IMG/VR virus record: IMGVR_UViG_3300045970_001354
Location: 1-41,595 of that record
Source: a virus
Strand: one strand, 5' to 3'
Length of the DNA: 41,595 bases
Part shown: positions 24,896 through 32,161 of the stretch, piece by piece
Numbering within the stretch: the first letter of the stretch is position 1
How the letters are laid out: each line of letters starts with the position of its first letter
Position numbers and translations under genes: made by a program
The notes under the pieces: model-generated
The model's input: the letters and a program-made list of their open reading frames with translations, nothing else
Told to the model about the DNA's origin: nothing
Databases searched by the model: none

Positions 24896-25195
24896 CTAGT
24901 TGGGCGTGATGGTCGCCAGTAATGCGTGGACCGCGGCGATCGAAACCGCCCTGTCCGCGTCGCGCTCCGGAAGCCGCCTAAGCGCGCTCTCGATCTGCCG
25001 CAGCTCGGGTTCCGTATTTGCACCGATCAAACCAACCAGTGCCGAGCGCAGCAGTGCAACGTCGCCTTCCGCTTTACGCAACGGGTGCAGTTCGCAAACC
25101 TTTATGTGGTCGGTCAGCACTTGGCTCCCGTGTGCAGGAGTCTCCTGATGGAATTCATGCCCGCAATAGACGCAGGTCAATGTTCTTCCGTTCAT
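24896..25195 (-). CDS. Small zinc-finger-like protein, function unknown
   Basis: 99 residues. The N-terminus TCVYCGHEFHQET followed by LTDHIKVCELHP gives a C-x2-C-x22-H-x4-C arrangement typical of a small zinc finger. The rest is helical (RSALVGLIGANTEPELRQIE). It lies between large terminase and portal. A nucleic-acid or protein-binding role is possible; nothing more can be said. Confidence 0.7.
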   Translation of the reverse strand: MNGRTLTCVYCGHEFHQETPAHGSQVLTDHIKVCELHPLRKAEGDVALLRSALVGLIGANTEPELRQIESALRRLPERDADRAVSIAAVHALLATITPN

Positions 25196-25216
25196 GTCTT
25201 TCTCCGGTTAAGTATT

Positions 25217-26872
25217 TCAATAAGCGCCGCGCTCGTACATTCCCGAAACGTCATCAGCGTGCATCTGTCCGTCGCGGCCGGTTTGCTCTTCGTGGCGACG
25301 TGGCGCGCACTGGAACTCGAACACGCCGCCCGACACCGCCGCCGACCACAGCATGTGCAGCGCGTCCGGACCATCGTCGTGGTCCGCTTTGGGGAAGTGG
25401 GTGAGCTGCTCAATTAACGTCGATTGTGACGGATGGAGCCGGATCAAACCGTTGGCCACGTGCGGCTGCAGCGATTCGATGCGCAGCAGCTTGTCGGTGT
25501 GCGGAATGACCGCGCGCGCCGGTACCGGAACGCCCAGCCTCGCGGATCGCTTGACCAGCTCGGTGCGCAGGAACTCCTGGAACTGCACCGCCTCGACCAC
25601 CCACAAAATACAGCGGTAGATGCGCTGCAGTTCGATCACGTCGCTGATGATCTTGTCAGGCACGCGCTTGGCGATCTTCGCTTCGACTACGTCCAGGACG
25701 CCGGTACGTCGGTTGAATCCACCGACCAGTAAAGCGGATGGGTCGCGGCTGGCGCCATGCTTGCCGAGGGACGGATCGCACGCGCCATAGAATATCCAGT
25801 CATTCAGCCGGTTGACCCAGAACGTGATGACGTTGGCGAACGGCGCATCCTCTCCGGACACCGGGTCATTCTGTTGTTCCGAGTCGAACGCGGCGTGTCC
25901 GTCGCGCGCACGCTTGTGCATCAGTTTTAACAACGGCTGGCCATCCGGCCAGCACACCACTGCGCCGGCCTCCATCTCGATTTTGTGGCTGAGGTAAAAC
26001 AGATTGGCGGTCACGCCTTCATCGTCGGTGTTGAGCAGCAGCTCTTCCCACGCGTCCCACTTGTCCAAGGCGGCCGGCCATTGAATGATTGCCTTGAACT
26101 TCTTGCGCTTCCACAGCGGATTTTTTAACAGGCGCGACAGCATCGAGTCGTAATGCAGGATAGTGCCGATAACGACCACGTCCATCGTGTCGTCGGCCGC
26201 GCCCAGCGACAATACGGTTTTCTTCAGCCAGGACTCCAGCTTGTCGCGCTGCTCCGGACTACGCACGTTCTCGTCGTTTTCCAGATCGTCGCCAATAACG
26301 AGATCCGGCCGGTACGGGCCATGGCGCAAGCCGCGCATGCGCTTGCCGGAGCCGAACGCTTGAATCTTGCAATCATTGGCAGTCGTGATGGTGCCGACTT
26401 GCCAGACGCGGCCCTGGCCGGTGGCCTTTGGGAAATCCATCGCCAGGCGCGGGTTGAACTGCAGTTCGGCCTTGATCGCTTCGAGCATGGTGGCGGCCTG
26501 GTCCAGGGCATCCATGATGATGATCGGATAGCGCTTGCGGCCGGTGACCACGCACCAGATCGTGAAGATTTGGGTGACCAGCGTTGATTTCGCGTTGCCG
26601 CGCGGCGCGGCAATGGCTTCATGCTGGCCTTCGGGCGCGTCGACCAGCTCGGGCAGGCGCTTGTACAGATAGTCGTGCAGGACCGCGTTGCCGTGCTTGA
26701 TGTAGTGCGGGAAGTAGGTGCGCGCGAAGAACTCGTAATCGTTTTGCGCCTGCTTGGCGCGACGCGCGCTCTCGGCCGGATTCGGATTGAAGCCGTCGCA
26801 CTCTGCCTCGATCTGCATCCGGAACTGCCCGGCCAGCGCCGCGATTTGTTGCTTTAGGTCTTTCAGCTTCAT
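25217..26872 (-). CDS. Terminase large subunit, Mu gp28-like
   Basis: 551 residues. The ATPase shows a Walker A variant APRGNAKST (89-97) and a Walker-B-like strand YPIIIMDALDQA, and further on RPDLVIGDDLENDENV. The nuclease half holds acidic residues in IFYGACDPSLGKHG and a C-terminal DGPDALHMLW helix, both typical of the RNase-H-like terminase nuclease. Mu-like terminases package by headful starting in the phage end and taking host DNA from the other side. ATGA overlap with the preceding gene. Confidence 0.94.
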   Translation of the reverse strand: MKLKDLKQQIAALAGQFRMQIEAECDGFNPNPAESARRAKQAQNDYEFFARTYFPHYIKHGNAVLHDYLYKRLPELVDAPEGQHEAIAAPRGNAKSTLVTQIFTIWCVVTGRKRYPIIIMDALDQAATMLEAIKAELQFNPRLAMDFPKATGQGRVWQVGTITTANDCKIQAFGSGKRMRGLRHGPYRPDLVIGDDLENDENVRSPEQRDKLESWLKKTVLSLGAADDTMDVVVIGTILHYDSMLSRLLKNPLWKRKKFKAIIQWPAALDKWDAWEELLLNTDDEGVTANLFYLSHKIEMEAGAVVCWPDGQPLLKLMHKRARDGHAAFDSEQQNDPVSGEDAPFANVITFWVNRLNDWIFYGACDPSLGKHGASRDPSALLVGGFNRRTGVLDVVEAKIAKRVPDKIISDVIELQRIYRCILWVVEAVQFQEFLRTELVKRSARLGVPVPARAVIPHTDKLLRIESLQPHVANGLIRLHPSQSTLIEQLTHFPKADHDDGPDALHMLWSAAVSGGVFEFQCAPRRHEEQTGRDGQMHADDVSGMYERGAY

Positions 26873-27063
26873 TTCGACTTTCCTGGGCGCGCAGTTTTAG
26901 ACTTCGCCCTTTCCGGCTTTGGCAGACGAAACCTCGCTAACAGCGCTTGCGTTTCTTCGATCGCAACGAATGCCTTATGCAGTTGAACGCGGCTATAAGC
27001 CGCGTCCAATTTCATGAGGTCCGGAACAGGATCATCTTCATCATCGACGGCGCAAATGATCAT
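26869..27063 (-). CDS. Small protein between terminase subunits
   Basis: 64 residues, overlapping both neighbours by ATGA and therefore surely co-translated. Acidic start (CAVDDEDDPVPDLMKLDAAY), helical middle and a basic tail (PKPERAKSKTARPGKSK). No known family is recognised. It may help terminase assembly, judged only from position. Confidence 0.7.
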   Translation of the reverse strand: MIICAVDDEDDPVPDLMKLDAAYSRVQLHKAFVAIEETQALLARFRLPKPERAKSKTARPGKSK

Positions 27064-27569
27064 TTCATCTCTCCCAGGATGCGCCCCAGTTCATCCCCGA
27101 ACGGCTCCAGAATCTCGACAAACGCCTGTCCATGCTGCGGGAACCGCGTCTGCACAAACTCGGCCATGCCGCGCAACACATGCATCGCGATCGCCAGCGC
27201 ATTGGTCTCCGGCAGAAAGCGTCGCATCGCCGACATGCTCTTGTGGATGTTGTCCATCAAGCTCGACAGCAGCTCGACGCGGGTGACGGCCGCCATCTCG
27301 TCGTCGGACTTGATCATTTCCAGTACGGCGTTAAACTGCACCAGCATCTCGGTCAGGATTTGTTGAGACAGTTGCTCGATATTGCCGCCGGCCAGCGCCG
27401 ATGCGTTCTTGACCTTGTCCCAGTCGTCGCCGCCCTGGGCCGCCTTGTCTTTCCAGCGCTTGGCCGTGGTATAGGCGACGCCGGCCAGCTTGGACGCTTG
27501 CTCCAGCGACAGCCGGTCGAACGCGTAATGTTTGCGTACCTTGGCGCGTACGTCTGCCGGTTTGGCCAT
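27060..27569 (-). CDS. Terminase small subunit (DUF1804 type)
   Basis: 169 residues. The N-terminal HTH (ADVRAKVRKHYAFDRLSLEQ; ASKLAGVAYTTAKRWKDKAA) followed by a long helical domain with conserved M-x-x-L-x-F-x-x-V-L-E is the DUF1804 pattern of Mu-like phages. It would recognise the phage end and recruit the large subunit. Confidence 0.88.
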   Translation of the reverse strand: MAKPADVRAKVRKHYAFDRLSLEQASKLAGVAYTTAKRWKDKAAQGGDDWDKVKNASALAGGNIEQLSQQILTEMLVQFNAVLEMIKSDDEMAAVTRVELLSSLMDNIHKSMSAMRRFLPETNALAIAMHVLRGMAEFVQTRFPQHGQAFVEILEPFGDELGRILGEMK

Positions 27570-27571
27570 CG

Positions 27572-27916
27572 TTATGAACCAAACTTCCGCTTGATGAATT
27601 CCACTAGGACCGATATCGCGATGGCGGAGGTGATTCCCGTTAATATCCCGGATTTCGTCGACCCTTCTTCTAGAGAGCGGATACGCTTGTCTTGTGACGC
27701 AACGCTTTCCGCAAGCTTGGCCGGGTTGGTCAATTCCAGCGAGCGTATCCGCGCTTCGTGGCCGTCCAGGCGCAACTCAATCTTCGCCTCAAGGCTGGCC
27801 AGCGAGCGCTCTTGACGCAGGCTGGACTCCATTTGCGACGCTAGCGTTCCTTCGATCCGGCCGAGGACGAAGGCCAAATGCGCGTTGCTGACCTCTTTTT
27901 GTGGTTCGTCTGACAT
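27572..27916 (-). CDS. Coiled-coil protein with C-terminal membrane segment
   Basis: 114 residues; AAGGAA before ATG. An amphipathic heptad region (residues about 10-80, LEAKIELRLDGHEARIRSLE) is followed by one hydrophobic segment (SGILTGITSAIAISVLVEFI) and a basic end (KRKFGS). This layout is that of small phage membrane proteins of the haemolysin XhlA/holin-accessory type, found near lysis and terminase genes. The role is inferred. Confidence 0.7.
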   Translation of the reverse strand: MSDEPQKEVSNAHLAFVLGRIEGTLASQMESSLRQERSLASLEAKIELRLDGHEARIRSLELTNPAKLAESVASQDKRIRSLEEGSTKSGILTGITSAIAISVLVEFIKRKFGS

Positions 27917-28012
27917 TAGGCGCTTCCTTTATATTTGGCCGTGTTCCTAGCGGTGACCGGGTTGTTTCGATTGCTGTTGTTGGTATCGGTGGTAGTCTGG
28001 TTGGCGGACGGG

Positions 28013-28240
28013 TCACGTTGGCTTCAACAACTTCAGCTTGATGTCGTTCTTGCGTTCACAATCGATGCAGCGGCGACAGTTGCGCACCGTCGCGCGGCGC
28101 GCCGGATCGATGACGCCGCCGCAATCCGCGCACGCCACATTGCGCACGTCCGGTCCGCCACTCTTTGCCCGCTGCCTTGCAAGCGCGTGATCGCGAAAGA
28201 GTTCTTCAGTGGCAGTCGCTTGGTCATAAACATCGGTCAC
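28013..28240 (-). CDS. TraR/DksA-type zinc-finger protein
   Basis: 75 residues. ACADCGGVIDPARR...RNCRRCIDCE gives C-x2-C-x17-C-x2-C, the zinc finger of the TraR/DksA C4 family; the N-terminal EELFRDHALARQR helix is shorter than in DksA. TraR binds the RNA polymerase secondary channel and changes promoter choice without ppGpp. ATGA overlap with the Rz1-like gene places it in the lysis operon. Confidence 0.85.
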   Translation of the reverse strand: MTDVYDQATATEELFRDHALARQRAKSGGPDVRNVACADCGGVIDPARRATVRNCRRCIDCERKNDIKLKLLKPT

Positions 28241-28515
28241 TGTCCATCCTTCGGCCTGTTGGCCTTTTCAGTGCTGTCGTACCAGTCGATCCAGCCGGCG
28301 ACCTTATTGCTGCACTGGTGGAACAGGCGCGCCACTTCCAAATGGTTGTTCACCGCGTTCGATCCCGACGCCAGGATCGGCAGGATCGGGCACTTGGTCA
28401 GCAGGTTCGCCTGCGGCTGCGGGGTCTGATTGTGTATTGGCGGCGTTCCAGAGACGCAGGCTGATAGGGTCAAGCACGCAGCCAATATCGGGATGAGTCT
28501 TTTGTTCGGTTTCAT
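28237..28515 (-). CDS. Outer-membrane spanin lipoprotein (Rz1-like)
   Basis: 92 residues starting MKPNKRLIPILAACLTLSAC; LSAC is the lipobox, with Cys20 as the lipidation site, then a Pro/Gln-rich stretch (GTPPIHNQTPQPQA) as in Rz1 proteins. It starts inside the Rz-like gene in another frame and continues 67 bp past its end, a nested/overlapping Rz/Rz1 arrangement. With Rz it would fuse inner and outer membranes in the last step of lysis. Confidence 0.83.
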   Translation of the reverse strand: MKPNKRLIPILAACLTLSACVSGTPPIHNQTPQPQANLLTKCPILPILASGSNAVNNHLEVARLFHQCSNKVAGWIDWYDSTEKANRPKDGQ

Positions 28516-28747
28516 ATTCACTCCTGATTGCTGAAAATGTCGCATCGGTCTTGGCTTGCGCCTGCTCGGTCCGGACGCCGGACTCAAGCGACGCATGGTT
28601 CATCTGCCGCGCTTTCTCGGCCTCGTTCTCGGCCGCTTCGAGTTGGGCCGCCTTGTCGGCGTTGGATTGCACATGCTGGCCGCTGATAAACGCGCCAGCC
28701 GCCAGCACAATCGACCAGATCAATACGAGCGGAATAAGTGGGTTCAT
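28304..28747 (-). CDS. Inner-membrane spanin (Rz-like)
   Basis: 147 residues. One N-terminal membrane anchor (LIPLVLIWSIVLAAGAFISG) is followed by a long charged coiled coil (AAQLEAAENEAEKARQMNHA). A less structured Pro-rich C-terminus (DQVPDPADPGVG) overlaps the Rz1-like gene. ATGA overlap with the endolysin. The topology is that of i-spanins. Confidence 0.83.
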   Translation of the reverse strand: MNPLIPLVLIWSIVLAAGAFISGQHVQSNADKAAQLEAAENEAEKARQMNHASLESGVRTEQAQAKTDATFSAIRSEYETEQKTHPDIGCVLDPISLRLWNAANTQSDPAAAGEPADQVPDPADPGVGIERGEQPFGSGAPVPPVQQ

Positions 28748-29415
28748 GGCCCGAGCATCCCATCATATTTCGGCATCCGGGCAAACACGCGGGCCGGGTA
28801 CTGGCTATTGGTCGTGCAAAAATCCTCGCCATAGCCGGCCGCCTTGACGCGGGACTGCGGACACCGCCGTTCCAGATGGCCGAACCATTGCCGGACGTCG
28901 CAGTCATCGTCGACGCTGCACAACCGGATGCGCTTGGAGATGCTCCCGGCGCCGCCGTTATACATCGCGGCGTTGCACGCCTTGGATTGATGGTTATCGG
29001 CCATCAGGATCGAGCATTGCCGGTCATTGGCCTTGAGCTTGAGCACGACCGCACGCAGTTGATACCGCTCCGCCGAGCAGTTGCGCCAGTTCCATCCGGC
29101 CAGCGAAGCATCGAGGTGCTTGGTCTCTTCCAGCGCATCGAAGCGGATGCGGCCGGCGCCGTCGTAAGCGGCGGTGAATTGCCCAAGGCCGCAGCCGAAC
29201 TCGCGGCTGGTCTTGAGCTTGGCTCCCACTTTCCACAGGCTTTCTTGTTCGATCAGGGCCGGGATGAATGGCCGGGGCGTCAGGCCGGGCCAGTATTGGT
29301 CGATCTCTACCCGAAGCTGCGGCATCAAGCGTGCTGCGTCACCCGGCAGCGCTTCGGCGTGGGCCAGCCCGCACGCCAATAAAACGACAATCAATAACGT
29401 TTTAACGTAACGCAT
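28744..29415 (-). CDS. Exported endolysin, SLT-type lytic transglycosylase
   Basis: 223 residues from ATG at 29413-29415 (TGATG overlap with the holin-like gene; a GTG one codon earlier is possible). Hydrophobic signal or SAR-type segment at residues about 4-19 (VKTLLIVVLLACGLAHA). The transglycosylase pattern is clear: ALIEQESL with catalytic Glu56/58, then SREFGCGLGQFT (the G-L-x-Q block) and AMYNGGAGSI. Several Cys residues suggest a periplasmic disulfide-bonded enzyme. It cleaves peptidoglycan. Confidence 0.85.
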   Translation of the reverse strand: MRYVKTLLIVVLLACGLAHAEALPGDAARLMPQLRVEIDQYWPGLTPRPFIPALIEQESLWKVGAKLKTSREFGCGLGQFTAAYDGAGRIRFDALEETKHLDASLAGWNWRNCSAERYQLRAVVLKLKANDRQCSILMADNHQSKACNAAMYNGGAGSISKRIRLCSVDDDCDVRQWFGHLERRCPQSRVKAAGYGEDFCTTNSQYPARVFARMPKYDGMLGP

Positions 29416-29774
29416 CACAGCACCCCATACAGCAGCAGGAAAGCCGTGAGCCGTACCGCCCAGGTGAATTGATGCACCGCGAACACAATCGCGCTAGCCA
29501 CTGCTGACGGTTCGAGTAACGCGTCCCGCGCCGCATCTTGCACGTCCAGATTCGGCGCGATCGCAATTCGGATCCAAAGGATCGCGACCTCGGCCCAGGA
29601 CAGCACGGCGGTGGCGGTCAGGCACTTCATCGCCTCCGGCCAGCCGGTCCAGATCGTGATCGGCCGTATCGCCAGGAAAGCTGCCGCCGTCAGCGCGAGA
29701 AAGATGAGCGTACGTGGGGCCAAGCGATTGTTGATGAAGTACATGTTGAAGGCATTCAGGACAGAGCGGATCAT
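29415..29774 (-). CDS. Holin-like three-helix membrane protein
   Basis: 119 residues from the ATG at 29772-29774, coupled (ATGA) to the gene before and to the endolysin after it. Three hydrophobic segments lie near residues 22-40, 48-75 and 92-118. Size, topology and position directly before the endolysin suit a class I holin. No family-specific motif is recognised. Confidence 0.72.
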   Translation of the reverse strand: MIRSVLNAFNMYFINNRLAPRTLIFLALTAAAFLAIRPITIWTGWPEAMKCLTATAVLSWAEVAILWIRIAIAPNLDVQDAARDALLEPSAVASAIVFAVHQFTWAVRLTAFLLLYGVL

Positions 29775-29989
29775 GGTTTGGTTCCTTTGATTACGTGGAT
29801 GGCGAGATGACGCGACGGGGTAAGGCTGCAGATGGCATTGCGGCCGAAGTAGTGCTGCGGCGCTTGCAGCTTGCAGCGATGCCATCCCAGCTGCAGCATG
29901 CGAATTCCATCGGCGTCAGTAGGCGCGCCCTGGGAATGGGTGCAGCCTTGGCAGAATGGATCGGTGCGGGATGTGGTCGGGCCGGTCAT
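29771..29989 (-). CDS. Small cysteine-containing protein, first gene of the late operon
   Basis: 72 residues starting MTGPTTSRTDPFCQGCTHSQ (a GTG two codons earlier is an alternative). Four Cys residues (CQGC, HRC, ICSLTPSRHL) suggest a small metal-binding protein. No function is known to me. It is the first gene after late-promoter-like copy 3. Confidence 0.65.
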   Translation of the reverse strand: MTGPTTSRTDPFCQGCTHSQGAPTDADGIRMLQLGWHRCKLQAPQHYFGRNAICSLTPSRHLAIHVIKGTKP

Positions 29990-30004
29990 TCGCACACGTT
30001 ACGT

Positions 30005-30048
30005 GCGCGCGCGGGAATGGATAAGCGGAAACGTTTCAGGCAGGTAAT
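30005..30048 (-). promoter_or_regulatory. Late-promoter-like element, copy 3 (lysis genes)
   Basis: Minus strand: CTGCCTGAAACGTTTCCGCT then TATCCA as a possible -10. Palindrome GAAACGTTTC at 30028-30037. It follows an intrinsic terminator within 15 bp and lies about 40 bp before the first late gene, the position of Plys in Mu. Confidence 0.65.
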
Positions 30049-30050
30049 TG

Positions 30051-30074
30051 AAAAAGGCCGCAGTGCGCGGCCTT
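30051..30074 (-). terminator. Intrinsic terminator closing the middle operon
   Basis: AAGGCCGC / GCGGCCTT, a perfect 8-bp stem (30054-30061 with 30067-30074), 5-nt loop AGTGC, and TTTTT directly after it on the minus strand. It ends transcription of the DUF4124 gene and isolates late-promoter copy 3. Confidence 0.88.
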
Positions 30075-30098
30075 GGGAGATGCAGATTCCAGCGAGCG

Positions 30099-30512
30099 CT
30101 ACTTCAGAAGTTCTTTTGCCATTTGTTTGAATCCGTGTTCGCATTGAACGACGCAGTCTGGAACAACCTTCGCAGCGCAACCATCCCGCATAACGACTGA
30201 TGCCATCAATCCGTCCCTCGCCATTTGCAGAACATTAGCCATATAGACCGATGCCAATGCTCTACCGTGATTCCAACACTGGTCGCTTGTACCTCCAACC
30301 ATCGCTCTCGCGGCTTTAGCTTCGTTTTCCCGATCCTTTTCCCTTTGGCGTTCTCTCCGTGCGTCGCGATCATCGATAGCCTTTTCCGTCCCCACCGCGC
30401 ACGGCATCGACTGATACTCAATCTTCCCTCCCGGCATCGTGCACTTGTACACATCCGCCGACGCCGCAGAGCTTGCCAACAGCAGCCAACATCCCATGAT
30501 GATCTTCTTCAT
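30099..30512 (-). CDS. Secreted DUF4124-domain protein
   Basis: 137 residues from the ATG preceded by GGGAGCG. Signal peptide MKKIIMGCWLLLASSAASA, then VYKCTMPGGKIEYQSMPC, the DUF4124 core (usually YKC.D..GKV.YSD.PC). A charged coiled-coil middle (RDARRERQREKDRENEAKAA) and a Cys-containing C-terminal helix follow. DUF4124 proteins are periplasmic in proteobacteria and not normally phage proteins. Position between Mor and the middle terminator makes it a cargo (moron) candidate. Confidence 0.8.
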   Translation of the reverse strand: MKKIIMGCWLLLASSAASADVYKCTMPGGKIEYQSMPCAVGTEKAIDDRDARRERQREKDRENEAKAARAMVGGTSDQCWNHGRALASVYMANVLQMARDGLMASVVMRDGCAAKVVPDCVVQCEHGFKQMAKELLK

Positions 30513-30531
30513 ATTCGCTCCCATTTGAGTG

Positions 30532-30939
30532 TTAAAACAAACTGTGCTGCGGACCATCCATCGTCACCGGATCATCCATATCGGTCCCCTTCAGGATGTT
30601 GCGGATTTGCCGCTCGGTCAATTTCTCTTTGCTCGCCAACTGCCAGACCGACGTGCCGGTATTGTACGCGGCGACAATGGCTCGATCACGCTCGGCGAGT
30701 TTCAATTGTTTGAGCAACGGCACATAGATGCAGTCCCCACCGAAGTGCTTGCACAGCAGTTGCGCGGCGTCCATTCCGATGACTTCTGCCAGCGCGGCAA
30801 ACGACTGCTCGCCGCGCCCGACCTCGCCCTTCGGGACGGTGTAGTCCTTGCCGCCATAGTTGGCAGGCTCCATCATCGTCATCGCGGCGCGGTAGCCGAT
30901 CAATCGGATCAACAGTTCAGCGGTGGCGGGAAATTTCAT
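30532..30939 (-). CDS. mor: Mor/C-family transcription activator
   Basis: 135 residues. The N-terminal dimerisation part contains YGGKDYTVPKGEVGRGEQSF and LAEVIGMDAAQLLCKHFGGD; the C-terminal helix-turn-helix is ERDRAIVAAYNTGTSVWQLA followed by SKEKLTERQIRNILKG, as in Mu Mor and C. Only one such gene is visible, so it may play both the middle (Mor) and late (C) roles. It probably recognises the three GAAACGTTTC elements. Confidence 0.9.
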   Translation of the reverse strand: MKFPATAELLIRLIGYRAAMTMMEPANYGGKDYTVPKGEVGRGEQSFAALAEVIGMDAAQLLCKHFGGDCIYVPLLKQLKLAERDRAIVAAYNTGTSVWQLASKEKLTERQIRNILKGTDMDDPVTMDGPQHSLF

Positions 30940-30941
30940 GC

Positions 30942-31353
30942 CTACACAGCCTTCGCAGCGCGGCGCTGCGCGTCTTTGTTCAAGGCTGCGATGATCTTGG
31001 ACAATTCAGCGCCGTCACAAAAGTTGATCGAATCCCTCTTGCATATCCGTTTGGCCAGCGCATCGGCATACGACCACGGATAGCCCGCCTCGGTAAGCTG
31101 TGCCCCGATCTTGCGCATGCGCGGCATACGGTCTTCGGCCGGCAAACTTTGCCGTGCCCTGGAATCCGATCTTCTTGAAGTGGTCGAGCAGCTTCTTGCG
31201 CCCTTGCCAATCCAGATCGGCAGCGCTCTGCTTGCCTGTGACGCTCTCCATGATGCTGCGGTATTCATCATCGTCCAATGCCGTTTGCTTCTTGGCAACG
31301 TGGATGGCCGCGAGTTCGGATTTGCGTAGGGCTTCGGCTGGAGTTGGTTTCAT
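30942..31353 (-). CDS. gemA: GemA/gp16-like protein split over two reading frames
   Basis: The ATG frame (31015-31353) reads the GemA (DUF1018) N-terminal half, including LDDDEYRSIMESVTGKQSAA and DLDWQGRKKLLDHFKKIGF, then runs into non-family sequence and stops at 31015. The other half, RMRKIGAQLTEAGYPWSYAD and AKRICKRDSINFCDGAELSK, continues in the +1 frame from about 31146 down to 30942. Joining them near 31130-31150 restores about 135 residues. Cause may be a 1-base insertion, sequencing error or a programmed +1 shift. GemA affects host gyrase/DNA topology in Mu. Confidence 0.75.
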
Positions 31354-31356
31354 GGC

Positions 31357-31782
31357 TCAATATTCAATCTTGCCCAGTTGGATGTTCAGGTTGTTTTTTC
31401 GTAGATGCCGGCACAGCGCTTTAGCGTTGGTCCAGGCACACTGATAGGCTGTGAATTTCCTATTGATTTCCTCGACCTTGGCTTTAGGCGCGCGCTTTCC
31501 GCCATATATATTGATCAAGGAATTGCGTAACTTGGCGTCAAAAACAAAGCCCTCGACCGGCCGACAGAATCGGCGGCGCTCTTCGCAGTCATTTAATAGC
31601 CACTTGCCCAAAAAGATCCCCTCGACAAAGAAGAAAATTCCGTACTTTAATGGCGCTATGCGCTGTACTTCCAGCGTCAGCGGGAAGCCGTCGCAGATAA
31701 GGTTCACAATTCCATACGATCTGGACAGGGTGTTTTCAATCTCCTGCCACTGCTCTTTGCTGATTGCCGCTGGTTTTTCCAT
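31357..31782 (-). CDS. Conserved early phage protein, function unknown
   Basis: 141 residues; GAGGAAACC before ATG. Begins MEKPAAISKEQWQEIENTLS and has a beta-rich middle (GIVNLICDGFPLTLEVQRIA; KYGIFFFVEGIFLGKWLL) followed by a basic helical end. The KYGIxxxVxGxxxGKWLL pattern recurs in proteins next to gemA in other Mu-like phages as far as I recall, but no function is known. Confidence 0.75.
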   Translation of the reverse strand: MEKPAAISKEQWQEIENTLSRSYGIVNLICDGFPLTLEVQRIAPLKYGIFFFVEGIFLGKWLLNDCEERRRFCRPVEGFVFDAKLRNSLINIYGGKRAPKAKVEEINRKFTAYQCAWTNAKALCRHLRKNNLNIQLGKIEY

Positions 31783-31903
31783 GGTTTCCTCGAAAAGTAG
31801 TAATGCGCCCGTGTCGTGGGCCAGACGGATCGTTCACCCGGAGAAAAGTTAGCCAGGCACGATCAGCCGCTGTTACCCGCCACCTGCGGCTGGGCGGCAG
31901 CGC
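31783..31903 (-). other. Intergenic stretch with inverted repeat
   Basis: 121 bp without a gene. It contains CAGCCGC / GCGGCTG (31864-31870 with 31886-31892), after the small membrane protein gene. No T-run follows, so termination is uncertain. Confidence 0.3.
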
Positions 31904-32161
31904 TTATTTAGGTTTGGGCCGCATCAGGCGCTTATGCAGCCACATGCTGGCAACGATGCCGATCGGCCCGCCCAACAGGTAGGCTGTGAGTGACGAAACG
32001 TCGCCCTGAGGGATGGTGCGCAAAATGACCAGGTTGCTGCCGCCGATCAGGAACGACGTGAAGAACGCCGCCTGGTAGTGGCCGCTGTTGACATTGAGCG
32101 ACTGGAACCCCAGCGCAAACACCAGGACAAAGGTGCTGCCAAAGATGATGAGAATGTTCAT
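31904..32161 (-). CDS. Small two- or three-helix membrane protein
   Basis: 85 residues, ATGA overlap with the DUF3164 gene. Hydrophobic segments near residues 2-19 (ILIIFGSTFVLVFALGF), 31-49 and 57-76 (LTAYLLGGPIGIVASMWLHK), with a basic end RLMRPKPK. Early-region location argues against a holin. An immunity or superinfection-exclusion role is possible but unproven. Confidence 0.72.
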   Translation of the reverse strand: MNILIIFGSTFVLVFALGFQSLNVNSGHYQAAFFTSFLIGGSNLVILRTIPQGDVSSLTAYLLGGPIGIVASMWLHKRLMRPKPK

